DNA of 64,000 nucleotides from Rhizobium herbae (GCF_017873135.1 NZ_JAGGJV010000012.1:169564-233563), one strand, 5' to 3'. Numbered from the stretch's first letter, positions 7,791-18,928 are shown. The notes: generated by a model not told the origin, from the sequence alone. Numbers and translations are program-made.

Positions 7791-9617
7791 TCATGGCTTG
7801 GCGGGGATTGCCGCCAGGGGTGAAATGACCGGGTTCGGCCAGGAGCCGCCGACAAAGAAGCGGACGGCGGGTATCGCGGTGTCGTCCGGCTGGATAGCAC
7901 CGGCCAGCGCCAGGCTGCCGTTCCGGTACGGAATGATCCCGGCGAGAGACAAGATTCTTCCTTCGCCCTTGATATCCGCCTTGGTCAGTTCAGCCATGCC
8001 GTTGCGCAGCGTTGCAGTGATTTCCGCGCTGGTAAAGGCGAAGGAACCGTCGCCAGCTTCGCTGATGTTGAAGAAACGGCCTTGCGCCGCAAGCCGTTCG
8101 AATTCCGGCCCGTTGAAGTCCCGCAAGGTGCCGTTGTCGACCATATAGCGGATTTCACCGGAAACACCGCCCGGGGTCATTTTCGACAATGGCTCGGCGG
8201 TGGAAAGATCGACGCTCAAAACGCCCCGGCCAAGCGGCAAGGGGCCTGCCAGGCCGAGAGTGGCGGCGACCGGCGCCAGATCGGCGTCTTTCAGCGAAAA
8301 CTGCAATTGCCCGCCATCGCCGCCGTCTTTTGCAAGGGCGATGCGGCCGCTGAGCGAGCCGCCGGCATAGGTACCGTCACCGATGTCGACGGAAGCACGT
8401 CCGTTCTCCGCCATGATGCCCGCGGCAACATCCGTCAGAGCGATCGGGCCATAACTTGCTTCCTGCGCCGACAGGCGAAGGTCGAGGCCGATTTGCTTCA
8501 GGAACGCCATGTCGGGGGAACCGGCGAGCTGGAGTGGCAAAAACGAAGAAGCCAGAGCGGTCAAATCGAGCCGGTCAAATGCGAGTGTTCCATCGACACG
8601 CGGACCGCGCGCCCGGTTCCAGGCAATGTCGAGGACACCGGTTGCGCTCGCCCCTTCCAGCGAAAGCGAGAGATTGTCCATTTTCAATATCTCGCCGGAC
8701 ATTGTCATGCTGGTGTCGAGGGCGATGGCTCCCGTGGTCTCCGCAGGCAGCGTATTTCCGCGAGACCATGCCGCCAGCCCCGGAATCGATCTTGCGGTCA
8801 GTTGAAGCTGGCCGGAGGCAAACGGGTGGGCCGAGCCGTTGCCGATGCCGTCGAAACTGAAGGTCAGCGGCGTGGAACTGAAGGATGTCTGGATCGCGCT
8901 GTTTTGACCCGAAAGCAGCATCATCGGCTCATCGCAAGTGATGGACAACTCCACTTTTTCGCCGTTCATGGCAGCCGAAAGGTTTGCCCTGATCTGCGCC
9001 GCAGGCGTCGGCCATTGAACGGAGCCGGATATATTGTTGATGTGATGCGCGCTGGCGGTGATGCGATCGTTGAGTTCAACGGTGCCGTTGTCGATCTCGA
9101 TGTCGCCGATCGGCGTGTTGCGAACGGCGGACGGCGTTTTCGTCGACGCGTTGGCGATGGCATCGGCCATCCACCCGGCGCGGCGCCAGTTGAAGGTTCC
9201 GTCGAGCCGTCGTTCTACCTTGAAAACCGGGTTGACCAGGCGGAAGTCATAGAAGACAGGCGCGCCGCGCAGCGCAGCGAGGATATCGAACCCGGCGGCG
9301 ATGGCGTCTGCCTTCGCCAGCAGCTCCGGCGTCGCCGCATCGCCACCCTCGAAGGTGACGGTGCGGAGCGTCAGGACAGGGTGCGGCCAGAAGCTGATAA
9401 GCGGATCACCGGCAATGTTTGCCCGCGCGCCCGTCCACGAGGACAGTACCCGCTCCATGTTGGTCTTGACGCTGGCTGTCGAGACGAACAGCGGCAGCGC
9501 CACCTTGAACAGAACGGTAAGGGCGAGCGCGCCGATAACCAGCCAGGCAACCGTGCGTGACGCGAGAAGGTCAAGCAGTCTGGTTTTCATGCTGGCGATA
9601 TTGATGAATTGCTTCAT
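7791..9617 (-). CDS. AsmA-family protein
   Basis: 608-residue AsmA-like protein, a family anchored in the inner membrane with a large periplasmic body and implicated in outer-membrane lipid or protein homeostasis. A single membrane anchor (TVAWLVIGALALTVLFKVAL) lies near residues 22-42. The AsmA N-terminal block with repeated beta-strand pattern follows, and an AsmA_2-like part is at the C-terminus (GDGSFAFTSAEITATLRNGM). The start is uncertain: ATG 9617 is used, with a TTG at 9638 and an ATG at 9590 in frame. It stands alone between the pot operon and a divergent acetoacetyl-CoA synthetase gene. Confidence 0.85.
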   Translation of the reverse strand: MKQFINIASMKTRLLDLLASRTVAWLVIGALALTVLFKVALPLFVSTASVKTNMERVLSSWTGARANIAGDPLISFWPHPVLTLRTVTFEGGDAATPELLAKADAIAAGFDILAALRGAPVFYDFRLVNPVFKVERRLDGTFNWRRAGWMADAIANASTKTPSAVRNTPIGDIEIDNGTVELNDRITASAHHINNISGSVQWPTPAAQIRANLSAAMNGEKVELSITCDEPMMLLSGQNSAIQTSFSSTPLTFSFDGIGNGSAHPFASGQLQLTARSIPGLAAWSRGNTLPAETTGAIALDTSMTMSGEILKMDNLSLSLEGASATGVLDIAWNRARGPRVDGTLAFDRLDLTALASSFLPLQLAGSPDMAFLKQIGLDLRLSAQEASYGPIALTDVAAGIMAENGRASVDIGDGTYAGGSLSGRIALAKDGGDGGQLQFSLKDADLAPVAATLGLAGPLPLGRGVLSVDLSTAEPLSKMTPGGVSGEIRYMVDNGTLRDFNGPEFERLAAQGRFFNISEAGDGSFAFTSAEITATLRNGMAELTKADIKGEGRILSLAGIIPYRNGSLALAGAIQPDDTAIPAVRFFVGGSWPNPVISPLAAIPAKP

Positions 9618-9791
9618 TGCAGTCCGGCGCGCTTTCAATCGTTTTGAAAGGGATCTGGATAGGCTTTCAGCCGGGAGAAATCAAACGGTCGAGCAGGGAA
9701 ATGTCGCAACTGCCACAGTCATCATTTGCACTGTCTGTTTATCTTGCGCCGCAGCATGATATAGAGGCTGGCTTGGGAAGCGGAGGAAAGC

Positions 9792-11744
<1,953 letters not shown>

Positions 11745-11799
11745 CCTGGTTCTGTTAAGGATTTCGGGCTCGCCGAATTAACCAAAGCTTAGGTCTTTG

Positions 11800-11998
11800 C
11801 CGCCAATGGCTAAAATTTGAGTATTGCGTGGCAAGGTTTTGTTAACAGATAACAGGGCATGGTGATCTCAACTTGAGGCCACCCGATGTCAGGGGTGGCT
11901 TTCGGCAGAGATGCCAGCCTGGACATGACGTCATTTCTTCTCAAGCACCTGTTTAGCATCTAACTTATCGAGGCAGCTTCTTAGCTGCCTCTTTTTTT
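11800..11998 (+). ncRNA. Candidate small RNA or orphan leader ending in a strong terminator
   Basis: The stretch between aacS and the convergent kinase gene has no ORF. It contains a hairpin GCCACCC (11878-11884) / GGGTGGC (11893-11899) and ends in a textbook terminator at 11970-11998, 226 bases after the aacS stop codon. A near-CtrA site TTAA-N7-TTAG is at 11778-11792. It could equally be the 3' UTR of aacS. No known sRNA family was recognised. Confidence 0.3.
11970..11998 (+). terminator. Rho-independent terminator
   Basis: Stem GAGGCAGC (11970-11977) with GCTGCCTC (11984-11991), 6-base loop, then seven T residues at 11992-11998. Confidence 0.9.
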
Positions 11999-12027
11999 GG
12001 GCTTTTCTGAAGGTTTTTCAATCCCGG

Positions 12028-15000
12028 TCAGTTCGCCAGAACCCGCTGCGACGGGAAGGAAATTTCCACCAGCGTGCCTTCGTTGGGCGCCGAGTTGATC
12101 GAGAACTGCGCCCGGTTTGCCTCCGCCATCGCCTTGGTCAGCGGCAGGCCGAGGCCGGTGCCGTCGCCGCGCTTGCGCGCGCCGGTCGTCACTTGGCGAA
12201 AGGGTTTCATCGCCTGTTCCAGCTCGGTCCGGGTCATGCCGACGCCGGTATCGCGAATGCGTAGGATGACGCTGCCATTGGCCTCATAGGCTGTGGAAAC
12301 GACGATCTGGCCGCCCGACGGCGTGAAGCGGATGGCGTTCGAGAGGATGTTCAGCGCGATCTGCTTGATCGACCGGTTGTCGGCGACCACGTTCGGCACC
12401 GAGCCGGAAAGCGAGGTGCGGATGATCACCCGCTGGCTGTTGGCTTGTGGCTGCACCAGCGCGACGGCCTCCGACACAGCGTCGTTGATCTCCACGGCCG
12501 TGAATTCCAGATCCATCTCGCCGGCTTCGATCTTCGATATGTCGAGCAGGTCGTTGACAATGTCGAGCACATGACGACCGGAGCGGCCGATATCGCCGGC
12601 ATATTCGACATAGCGCGGATTGCCGATCGGGCCGAAATGCTCGCTCGCCATCATGTCGGAAAAACCGATGATCGCGTTGAGCGGCGTGCGGATCTCGTGG
12701 CTGACCCGGGCGAGAAAGTCGCTCTTGTGGGCGTTTGCCGTCTCGGCGGCCCGCTTGGCATTGCGCAGTTCCTCTTCCGTCCGCTTCCACTGGGTGATGT
12801 CGCGGATGACGGCGCAGAACCCGTTGGAGGAGGAGAGGCGGCCCATGGTCATGAACAGCGGAATGAAGCCACCGGAGGCTTCGCGGCCGATCACTTCGCG
12901 GCCGTCGTTGAGCACGCTGGCAACGCCATGGCCGGAAAGGCCGGCGAGATAGTCGAGCACTGCCTTCTGGCTTTCATGGGCAAACAGCATGGCGAAGGGT
13001 TTGCCGCGGATTTCGCCGTCGTCATAATTGAACAGCGCGCTCGCGGAGCGATTGACCGAGCGGATTTCACCATCCGCGCCAACGACGACGACACCGTCGG
13101 TCGCCGTTTCGAGGATGGAGTGAAGCTCCTCGGTTTCCATGCGCAGCGCTTGGATTTCCGGCGCCTGCGCGCTTTCCTCGGACAGAGCCGCGAGCTCGTT
13201 TTCCGGCACGACGACTGGTGCCGGCGCGGTCTGGGTCGCCGAAAGCGCCATCATCAGGGCACTCTTGTCTTCCCAGCGGATGGATTGCAGCCGCGCCGAC
13301 ACCGGCACGAGCTGGCCATCGTTACGGATCACCATCATGGTGCCATCAGGCAGGTCGAACAGGCCGTCATCGTCCCCGGCGAAAAGGGCGTCGATGCCGC
13401 CTTCTTCCCGCAGTTCGTCCAGATCGGCATAACCGGTAAGCTTCAGGAATTCGGAGTTGGCGTGAAACAGATCATCGCCGCTATGAACCAGCAGGGCGAG
13501 CGGCAGATTGTCAAGTATCTCCGGCGTCAGGCTGCTGTTGCCGCCGATGCGCGCGGGTGCGATTGCAGCGAGTGCTTCGGGCAGGTCGTTTTCGGCGGTT
13601 GGAACCCCAGCATCGTCGATACCGGCGAAATCGTCCTTGTCCGTCTCCTCGGTTTTCGGCGTTGTACCTTCGAACGGATCGGCGATCACGGGTTCGCCTT
13701 TAACAGGCACGTCTTCATTCGATCGCTTGCCAAAATTCTCGCCAAGCTGACGCGCGATTTCGCGAAAGGCTGCCTGTTCGCTGCGGCTCAGGGTCTCTGT
13801 ACTCTGCGGGCGGTGGTTGTCGAGTTGGATGACCTTGTCCGATGCGCGGCGTCCCAGGGACTCGACCAGCTTCAGCGCCGGACGCTCGCCACGGAAGGGA
13901 TCTTCCGGAGGTTCATCCACTGCGGGCAGTTCGTCTTCGAGACCGGCAAACAGGTCGTCGTCCGATTCCAGTGCCGGCGGTTCGGAAGCAACATCTGAAG
14001 CGGATTCCAAATCGCCGGTATCTGTTTCGTCGCTGACAACTCCCTCGTATGCGACAACATCTTTCTCTGCCGTCTCCCGGTCGCCGGAAAGCGCATCAGT
14101 CTCGCTCTTTCCGTCATCGGCTTCTTCCGGAGCGGTCTCTTGGGCGGGCGCCGGTTGTTCGCCGAATGTCAGGCCCATGGCCTGTTCGTCATCGACCGTA
14201 TCGGCCACACGCACGATGCCGAAGCCACGGAAGCCGTCAAATTCCCGGTTGCGTGAATAGGTCGGAAGCGCCGCCAGATCGACAGGAACCTGCAGGCCGG
14301 TGCCCTCGACCGGCCAGTAGATGGTCTTGCCCGACCAGGTATCGCGACGCTTCAGCAGTTCGCCGATCGTATTGCCGGGGTCGAGATGGTAGCGGTCCGC
14401 CAGTTCGGTGAAGCTCCGCCCGGCGATATCGGCGGAATTCGGGCCGACGGCGGTTGCGAATTCCTCGGAAATCTCGCTGAAGCGCCCGTCCGCATCGATC
14501 TTCCAGACGAAACGGACAGCCCGGCTGTTGGGGTTGAAGACGAAACCCTGCGCAGCTTCTTCCGTGGTGTTCTCTTCGTCAGGCATGTCCTCCGACGTGA
14601 CATCGACCGGACCGGCAAGGTCGCTCTCCGCGGTGGTCGCATCCGTGGCGGCGCCGGCACTATCCGCAACACGGTCCGGCTCGGTCAAAGGAGTTTCGTC
14701 TGGCGCGGTACTTTCTTCAGCAGGCGCTTCCGGCGTTTCGGAAGGTTCAATCGGCTCATCCAGAAGCGGTTCGCTTGCCACAGTCTCGATCGGAAAATCA
14801 GCGGCCGTTTCGTCTGTCACCGGCCGATCCGTATTTTCGTCAGCGTTTCTGGCCTCGACGGCAGCGTCGTCGTCCGGTGCGATTTGTTCCGGGGGTTCGT
14901 CAGGTGACAAGCTTGGCTGCGGCTCAGCTGCTTCGGAGTAGGTTTCGTCAAGCACGGCGCTGTCGTCAACGGAAGGCAGCTCTGTTTCCTCATCTGAAAC

Positions 15001-15978
15001 AGACCTAGCGTTGTCGTTGATCACCGCGTCTGCTGCATTGAATGCCGCAAGGTCATCCTCGGGTTCTCCCGTTAAGGTGCTGGTCGATGCCTCATCGGCA
15101 TCCGCACCGTCGGTTTCGTCCAGCGAATCGATGAAGCCTTCGCTTTCCGGAGCGATTTCCTCGATCTGTTCGATTTCGTCGATGACGTCGTCCGGCACGG
15201 TCGCCGGCGCAAGAAGCGGTGCGGCCTTGTTGGATATGACGGGCTCGTCTGCGGTCGCCGCGGTGCTTGCTTCTTCGATTTCGCGGAAATCGGCTCCCGG
15301 ATCGAGGTTGCCGAGAATGGTCTCGACCGCGAACAGCAGATGCAGGGCAGGACGTTCCGACAGCTTGCCGATCGCGGCGGGCAGGTGGCCCTTGCCGGTC
15401 GGGATCGGTCGCTTGAGCAGCCAGTCGCTGTCGCGGGCAACGGCAGCCACCAGCGAGCGGCAGGTCTGTGGTGTCATGGAGAGGGCCTGGAACCCGGGGG
15501 AGGCGGCCAGGATGCCGCCGTCGCCGTCGAGCACGGCCATATGCGTATCGGGATCGTCGAAGCCGGAGATCATCCGTGCTGCGCGATCTTCGAGGCCAAG
15601 CGGCTTGCCGGTACGCGGGGCTGCAAAGAGGATGGCCGTTTCGCCCGGCCGCACGGTGATCATCTCGACCGATGCGCCGACCGAAGCGCGCTGGAAGCCG
15701 GCGGAGATACGCATCAGGAACGTTCGCTTGTCTCCGCTGTGTTTCAGCTGCCTGGCGGCAGCTTCCATCTGGCGATAGGATGCTTCGCCGCGGTTGGCGC
15801 CGCTGTCGATGAAATCGTAGATCGATGGCTGGCCGAACAGGAAGGCGCCTTCGCCATTCGACCAGAGCACCTGGTTCATGTCCGGTGAAAACAGGACGGC
15901 GGCGTCCCCCTTGGCAAAATGCTCCCGCACCCGCTCGTGAACGGCGATGTCGATAAAGGGATACGATCTTGCGGGCAT
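12028..15978 (-). CDS. pdhS1: PAS-domain histidine kinase of the PdhS/PleC/DivJ type
   Basis: 1316-residue hybrid-free sensor kinase expected to act on DivK and hence the CtrA pathway. PAS-like regions are near residues 15-100, 486-560, 820-900 and 948-1050. The HisKA box FLARVSHEIRTPLNAIIGF has its His near 1092 and contains the EYAGDIGRSGRHVL helix typical of DivK-interacting kinases. HATPase_c follows, with N-box NILSNAIRF, G1 DTGVGM and G2 GTGLGLPL. Residues about 240-480 and 600-800 are acidic, low-complexity and probably disordered. No membrane segment is seen, so it is cytoplasmic. ATG 15978 is used; a TTG at 15999 is also in frame. A CtrA box lies 42 bases upstream. The name rests on resemblance to PdhS1. 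Confidence 0.85.
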   Translation of the reverse strand: MPARSYPFIDIAVHERVREHFAKGDAAVLFSPDMNQVLWSNGEGAFLFGQPSIYDFIDSGANRGEASYRQMEAAARQLKHSGDKRTFLMRISAGFQRASVGASVEMITVRPGETAILFAAPRTGKPLGLEDRAARMISGFDDPDTHMAVLDGDGGILAASPGFQALSMTPQTCRSLVAAVARDSDWLLKRPIPTGKGHLPAAIGKLSERPALHLLFAVETILGNLDPGADFREIEEASTAATADEPVISNKAAPLLAPATVPDDVIDEIEQIEEIAPESEGFIDSLDETDGADADEASTSTLTGEPEDDLAAFNAADAVINDNARSVSDEETELPSVDDSAVLDETYSEAAEPQPSLSPDEPPEQIAPDDDAAVEARNADENTDRPVTDETAADFPIETVASEPLLDEPIEPSETPEAPAEESTAPDETPLTEPDRVADSAGAATDATTAESDLAGPVDVTSEDMPDEENTTEEAAQGFVFNPNSRAVRFVWKIDADGRFSEISEEFATAVGPNSADIAGRSFTELADRYHLDPGNTIGELLKRRDTWSGKTIYWPVEGTGLQVPVDLAALPTYSRNREFDGFRGFGIVRVADTVDDEQAMGLTFGEQPAPAQETAPEEADDGKSETDALSGDRETAEKDVVAYEGVVSDETDTGDLESASDVASEPPALESDDDLFAGLEDELPAVDEPPEDPFRGERPALKLVESLGRRASDKVIQLDNHRPQSTETLSRSEQAAFREIARQLGENFGKRSNEDVPVKGEPVIADPFEGTTPKTEETDKDDFAGIDDAGVPTAENDLPEALAAIAPARIGGNSSLTPEILDNLPLALLVHSGDDLFHANSEFLKLTGYADLDELREEGGIDALFAGDDDGLFDLPDGTMMVIRNDGQLVPVSARLQSIRWEDKSALMMALSATQTAPAPVVVPENELAALSEESAQAPEIQALRMETEELHSILETATDGVVVVGADGEIRSVNRSASALFNYDDGEIRGKPFAMLFAHESQKAVLDYLAGLSGHGVASVLNDGREVIGREASGGFIPLFMTMGRLSSSNGFCAVIRDITQWKRTEEELRNAKRAAETANAHKSDFLARVSHEIRTPLNAIIGFSDMMASEHFGPIGNPRYVEYAGDIGRSGRHVLDIVNDLLDISKIEAGEMDLEFTAVEINDAVSEAVALVQPQANSQRVIIRTSLSGSVPNVVADNRSIKQIALNILSNAIRFTPSGGQIVVSTAYEANGSVILRIRDTGVGMTRTELEQAMKPFRQVTTGARKRGDGTGLGLPLTKAMAEANRAQFSINSAPNEGTLVEISFPSQRVLAN

Positions 15979-16019
15979 CGGCTGACCTGGTTTGCGCAAC
16001 CGTCACACGGACGGGATTG

Positions 16020-16034
16020 TTAACAGTCTATTAA
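16020..16034 (-). promoter_or_regulatory. CtrA box upstream of the PdhS-type kinase
   Basis: Exact TTAA-N7-TTAA: TTAA at 16020-16023 and 16031-16034. It is 42 bases upstream of the kinase start. This matches the CtrA consensus of alphaproteobacteria. Confidence 0.6.
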
Positions 16035-16125
16035 TAGACGCCGCCGCGCCAAGGGTCCAGCGAACAGACCATGGCCCACAAGCCTTTCGCGGCGAAAGGT
16101 TAATGCGGGTGAATTTAAGGGATGG

Positions 16126-16155
16126 TGCAGTGCACAAATATATTGCAATGCACAA
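16126..16155 (+). promoter_or_regulatory. Tandem PhaR-like operator before the phasin gene
   Basis: Two direct copies of TGCARTGCACAA occur at 16126-16137 and 16144-16155, 18 bases start to start. Each contains TGC/GCA half-sites of the type bound by the PHB-responsive repressor PhaR. The second copy overlaps the proposed -35 box. Confidence 0.6.
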
Positions 16156-16170
16156 TGAAATCGCCTATAT
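16143..16170 (+). promoter_or_regulatory. Housekeeping promoter of the phasin gene
   Basis: TTGCAA at 16143-16148 and CTATAT at 16165-16170 with 16-base spacing match the alphaproteobacterial sigma-70 pattern. The start codon is 58 bases further on. Confidence 0.55.
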
Positions 16171-16227
16171 AGACATCATCACACAACGGGTGCCTCATGA
16201 GAGGGCCCAAACCAAGGAGCGCAGATC

Positions 16228-16677
16228 ATGGCTACCAAGAAAATCGACGACGTCTTTTCGCTTACATCGTTCGACCCGGCAAAGGTCACCGAAACCTTCC
16301 GCGATTTCGCGGAAAAGGGTGCTGCCCAGTCCAAGGACGCCTATTCCAAGATGAAGACCGCCGCCGAAGACGCGACGAAGACCGTCGAGGCGACGCTGGA
16401 AAGCGCACAGTCCGGTTCCGTCGCTCTCGGCCTCAAGGCCATCGAAGCGCTGCGCACCAATGCCGAGAATTCGCTCTCGCACATGGAAGCGCTGATGGGC
16501 GTCAAGTCCGTTTCGGAACTCTTCGAACTGCAGACGGCCTTCATCCGCAAGCAGGCCGAGCTTGCCATGGAGCAGGCAAAGTCGATGCAGGAAGCAACCA
16601 AGAAGATTGCCGAGACGGTTGCCAAGCCTGGCAAGGATGCCGCCGAAAAGGCATTTGCCGGCTTCAAGAAGGGCTGA
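16228..16677 (+). CDS. phaP: Phasin (PHB granule-associated protein)
   Basis: 149-residue alpha-helical, Lys/Ala/Glu-rich protein without signal peptide or Cys, with the phasin_2 pattern (KTVEATLESAQSGSVALGLK; AIEALRTNAENSLSHMEALM). Phasins coat poly-3-hydroxybutyrate granules and control their size. AAGGAG at 16215-16220 supports the ATG. Tandem PhaR-like sites lie upstream and a terminator downstream, so it is a single-gene transcript. Confidence 0.92.
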   Translation: MATKKIDDVFSLTSFDPAKVTETFRDFAEKGAAQSKDAYSKMKTAAEDATKTVEATLESAQSGSVALGLKAIEALRTNAENSLSHMEALMGVKSVSELFELQTAFIRKQAELAMEQAKSMQEATKKIAETVAKPGKDAAEKAFAGFKKG

Positions 16678-16718
16678 TTGTCGCCGCGCCAGCTTTGCCG
16701 GCAGGGCATCATCAAAGG

Positions 16719-16746
16719 AACCGGGTGGCATGTCACCCGGTTTTTT
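16719..16746 (+). terminator. Rho-independent terminator of the phasin gene
   Basis: AACCGGGTG (16719-16727) pairs with CACCCGGTT (16734-16742), loop GCATGT, followed by a T run to 16746. Confidence 0.9.
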
Positions 16747-16843
16747 CACATCAAGTGGCAAGTTATGGCTTGCAAAAAATACGGACTGCCCGTATTTGAC
16801 CCGGAAAGCGGGACACGACCTTGTCTGGTCCGCTTTGTTTTGT

Positions 16844-16920
16844 GCGGTTGTAGCTCAGTTGGTTAGAGCGCAGGTTTGTGGCACCTGAGGTCGGAGGTTC
16901 GAGACCCCCCAACCGTACCA
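16844..16920 (+). tRNA. tRNA-His(GTG)
   Basis: 77-base cloverleaf with anticodon GTG at 16878-16880, anticodon loop TTGTGGC and encoded CCA at 16918-16920. The acceptor GCGGTTG pairs with CAACCGT, with G1-U72 as the end pair. The base before position 1 is T, so G-1 is not encoded, and position 73 is A. This is the unusual identity set known for many alphaproteobacteria. The T stem GGAGG/CCCCC contains an A-C mismatch. Confidence 0.95.
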
Positions 16921-17123
16921 TTTCTTCCACAATTAAGTATTTGATTAATTTTTGTTTCGTCTTTTACCGGGCGCGGCTGGTTCTTTCTCAGTTTTTTGCG
17001 AATGATGGAACTGTGCCGCAATATACGTGTTAGTGTCTTTGAGGATCGGTTTTTCCGAATTGATCCAGGTCCATGCCGGGGATGGCTTTCGCAACGCGAG
17101 CCTCTGGCCGAAAGGACACATCC

Positions 17124-18176
17124 ATGACAGCCGTCACGCCTCTTCATCCCGAAGCCTCGCTCAGTCTCGCCCTTGCGGTCATTGCATCCTCCAGCGCGCC
17201 GATCGTGCTTCTCGACGGCAATCTTTGCGTGATCGCGGCCAGTACCTCGTTCTACCAGGCATTTCTGATCGACCCCAAGACGGCCGCGGCAAAAAAGTTT
17301 TCGCAACTCGGCGCGGGCGAATGGAACGTAGCGCAGTTATCGGTCTTGCTGGAGGCAACGGCGGCCGGGATCGCGGATGTGCATGGTTACGAGATGGATC
17401 TGAAGCGCCCCGCCCAAAATACTCGGCGTCTGGTTCTCAGCGCTCAGAAGCTTGACCACGCGGACGCGTCGGTCCGGCTGCTTTTGACGGTGGCCGACGT
17501 CACGGACGCGCGAGTAGCCGAGAAGGTAAAGGACGACCTGCTGCGGGACAAGGCGATCCTCCTCAAGGAGGTTCAGCATCGGGTGGCCAACAGCTTGCAG
17601 ATCATCGCGAGCATTCTTTTGCAGAGCGCCCGGAAGGTTCAATCCGAAGAGACCCGCACGCATTTGACATCCGCACACAGCCGGGTGATGTCAATCGCCG
17701 CGGTCCAGCAGCAGCTCGCGGCATCCAGTGTCGGAGAGGTCGAGCTACGCAGCTATTTCGAACAGCTCTGCAGAAGCCTTGGGGCATCCATGATCCACGA
17801 TCCAGAGCAACTCTCGATCGACGTCAACGTGGACAAAACCGTTACCGACGCAAACATCTCCGTAAGCCTTGGTCTCGTCGTCACCGAGCTTGTAATCAAT
17901 GCGCTCAAGCACGCGTTCCCGAACCAGCGCAAGGGCAAAATCACCGTCGACTATCACGCCAAAGGAAAAGACTGGACCCTTCAGGTGGGCGATGATGGCA
18001 TAGGGATGCCGGCGAAAGCGGATGACGCAAAACCCGGCCTGGGTACAGGTATTGTCGAGGCGCTCAGCAATCAATTGGGGGCCGAGATCACCGTGGCAGA
18101 TGCTATGCCCGGAACCAGGGTTTCAATTATACACCGGGATGACGTCGTCATAACCGACGCGCCACAAGCTGCGTGA
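17124..18176 (+). CDS. HisKA_2/HWE-type sensor histidine kinase with PAS-like domain
   Basis: 350-residue soluble kinase. Residues 20-130 look like a PAS sensor fold. The phospho-acceptor block is LLKEVQHRVANSLQIIASIL with His152. The ATPase domain (about 235-345) shows ELVINALKHAF and DDGIGMP. These kinases often serve general-stress or light signalling in rhizobia. ATG 17124 has AAAGGA 7 bases upstream; an upstream in-frame ATG at 17073 has no such site. A single-domain response regulator follows after 41 bases and is its probable partner. Confidence 0.87.
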   Translation: MTAVTPLHPEASLSLALAVIASSSAPIVLLDGNLCVIAASTSFYQAFLIDPKTAAAKKFSQLGAGEWNVAQLSVLLEATAAGIADVHGYEMDLKRPAQNTRRLVLSAQKLDHADASVRLLLTVADVTDARVAEKVKDDLLRDKAILLKEVQHRVANSLQIIASILLQSARKVQSEETRTHLTSAHSRVMSIAAVQQQLAASSVGEVELRSYFEQLCRSLGASMIHDPEQLSIDVNVDKTVTDANISVSLGLVVTELVINALKHAFPNQRKGKITVDYHAKGKDWTLQVGDDGIGMPAKADDAKPGLGTGIVEALSNQLGAEITVADAMPGTRVSIIHRDDVVITDAPQAA

Positions 18177-18217
18177 CCTCCGGCAAGGGCCGCAGGCCAA
18201 ACGAGACTGAGCACGTC

Positions 18218-18586
18218 ATGGACAATCCACGTATCGCGGTTCTTGTCGTCGAAGATGAGGCTGTCATCAGAATGAGTATCGTCGAGGAACTGGAGGATGC
18301 GGGATTCGAGGTGCTTGAGGCGTCGAATGCGGCGCAGGCGATCGATATTCTCATTGCCAACAGCAGGATCGAGGTAATGTTCACCGACATCGACATGCCC
18401 GGTGGCGTCGACGGCTTGAAGCTTGCGGCATCGGTTCGTGACAGGTGGCCGCCGATAAAGATCATCGTGACATCCGGACACCGCAGAATAGATGTCGATG
18501 CCCTGCCGGTTGAAGCTCGATTTATGACGAAGCCATACGATCCGAATGTGGTCATCCGTTCCATTCGCGAGATGACTTTGAACTGA
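18218..18586 (+). CDS. Single-domain response regulator (CheY-like)
   Basis: 122-residue receiver with acidic pair VVEDEA, phospho-acceptor Asp57 in FTDIDMPGG, Thr/Ser switch VTSGH and Lys in MTKPYDP. There is no output domain, so it acts by protein contact or as a phosphate sink. It follows the HisKA_2 kinase. A GTG at 18173 overlapping the kinase stop is an alternative start but would add a non-conserved tail. Confidence 0.88.
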   Translation: MDNPRIAVLVVEDEAVIRMSIVEELEDAGFEVLEASNAAQAIDILIANSRIEVMFTDIDMPGGVDGLKLAASVRDRWPPIKIIVTSGHRRIDVDALPVEARFMTKPYDPNVVIRSIREMTLN

Positions 18587-18928
18587 AAGGAAAATCCGAA
18601 CATTTTCCACTAAAATTGGCATTCCACCTCGAATTAACAGCTCGAAATAACAATTGCACGGTTAAGGGTCGATCCACGCCAACCGTGCCGTCTTTGCTGT
18701 CCTCATCTCCGAAATCGTGTTTCAGATTCGTGCGTTGCAAGCGGACGTTGTGCCCCCTCAAATCTTGGATCCATCCGTAAACCTTGCGTTTACCTAATCC
18801 TGTGTCCTTTCCGGTCACCCGCCGCATATTAGGATTCTGTTGACCCTTCACCGCTTAGGTTCCGGCTGTTCGATGTAGGACCGGCCCGCATGATGCGCCG
18901 CTGAACATGACAATGGGGTTGGTGGCAC
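18587..18928. other. Intergenic region before the cellulose operon
   Basis: 342 bases, expected to hold the bcs promoter. No terminator, EcfG-type promoter or clear repeat was recognised, and no ORF with family resemblance. Confidence 0.5.

Noticed and set aside
12445..13998. 517-codon open frame opposite the PdhS-type kinase
   Set aside because: Lies wholly within a gene with clear kinase motifs and has no motif or RBS of its own.
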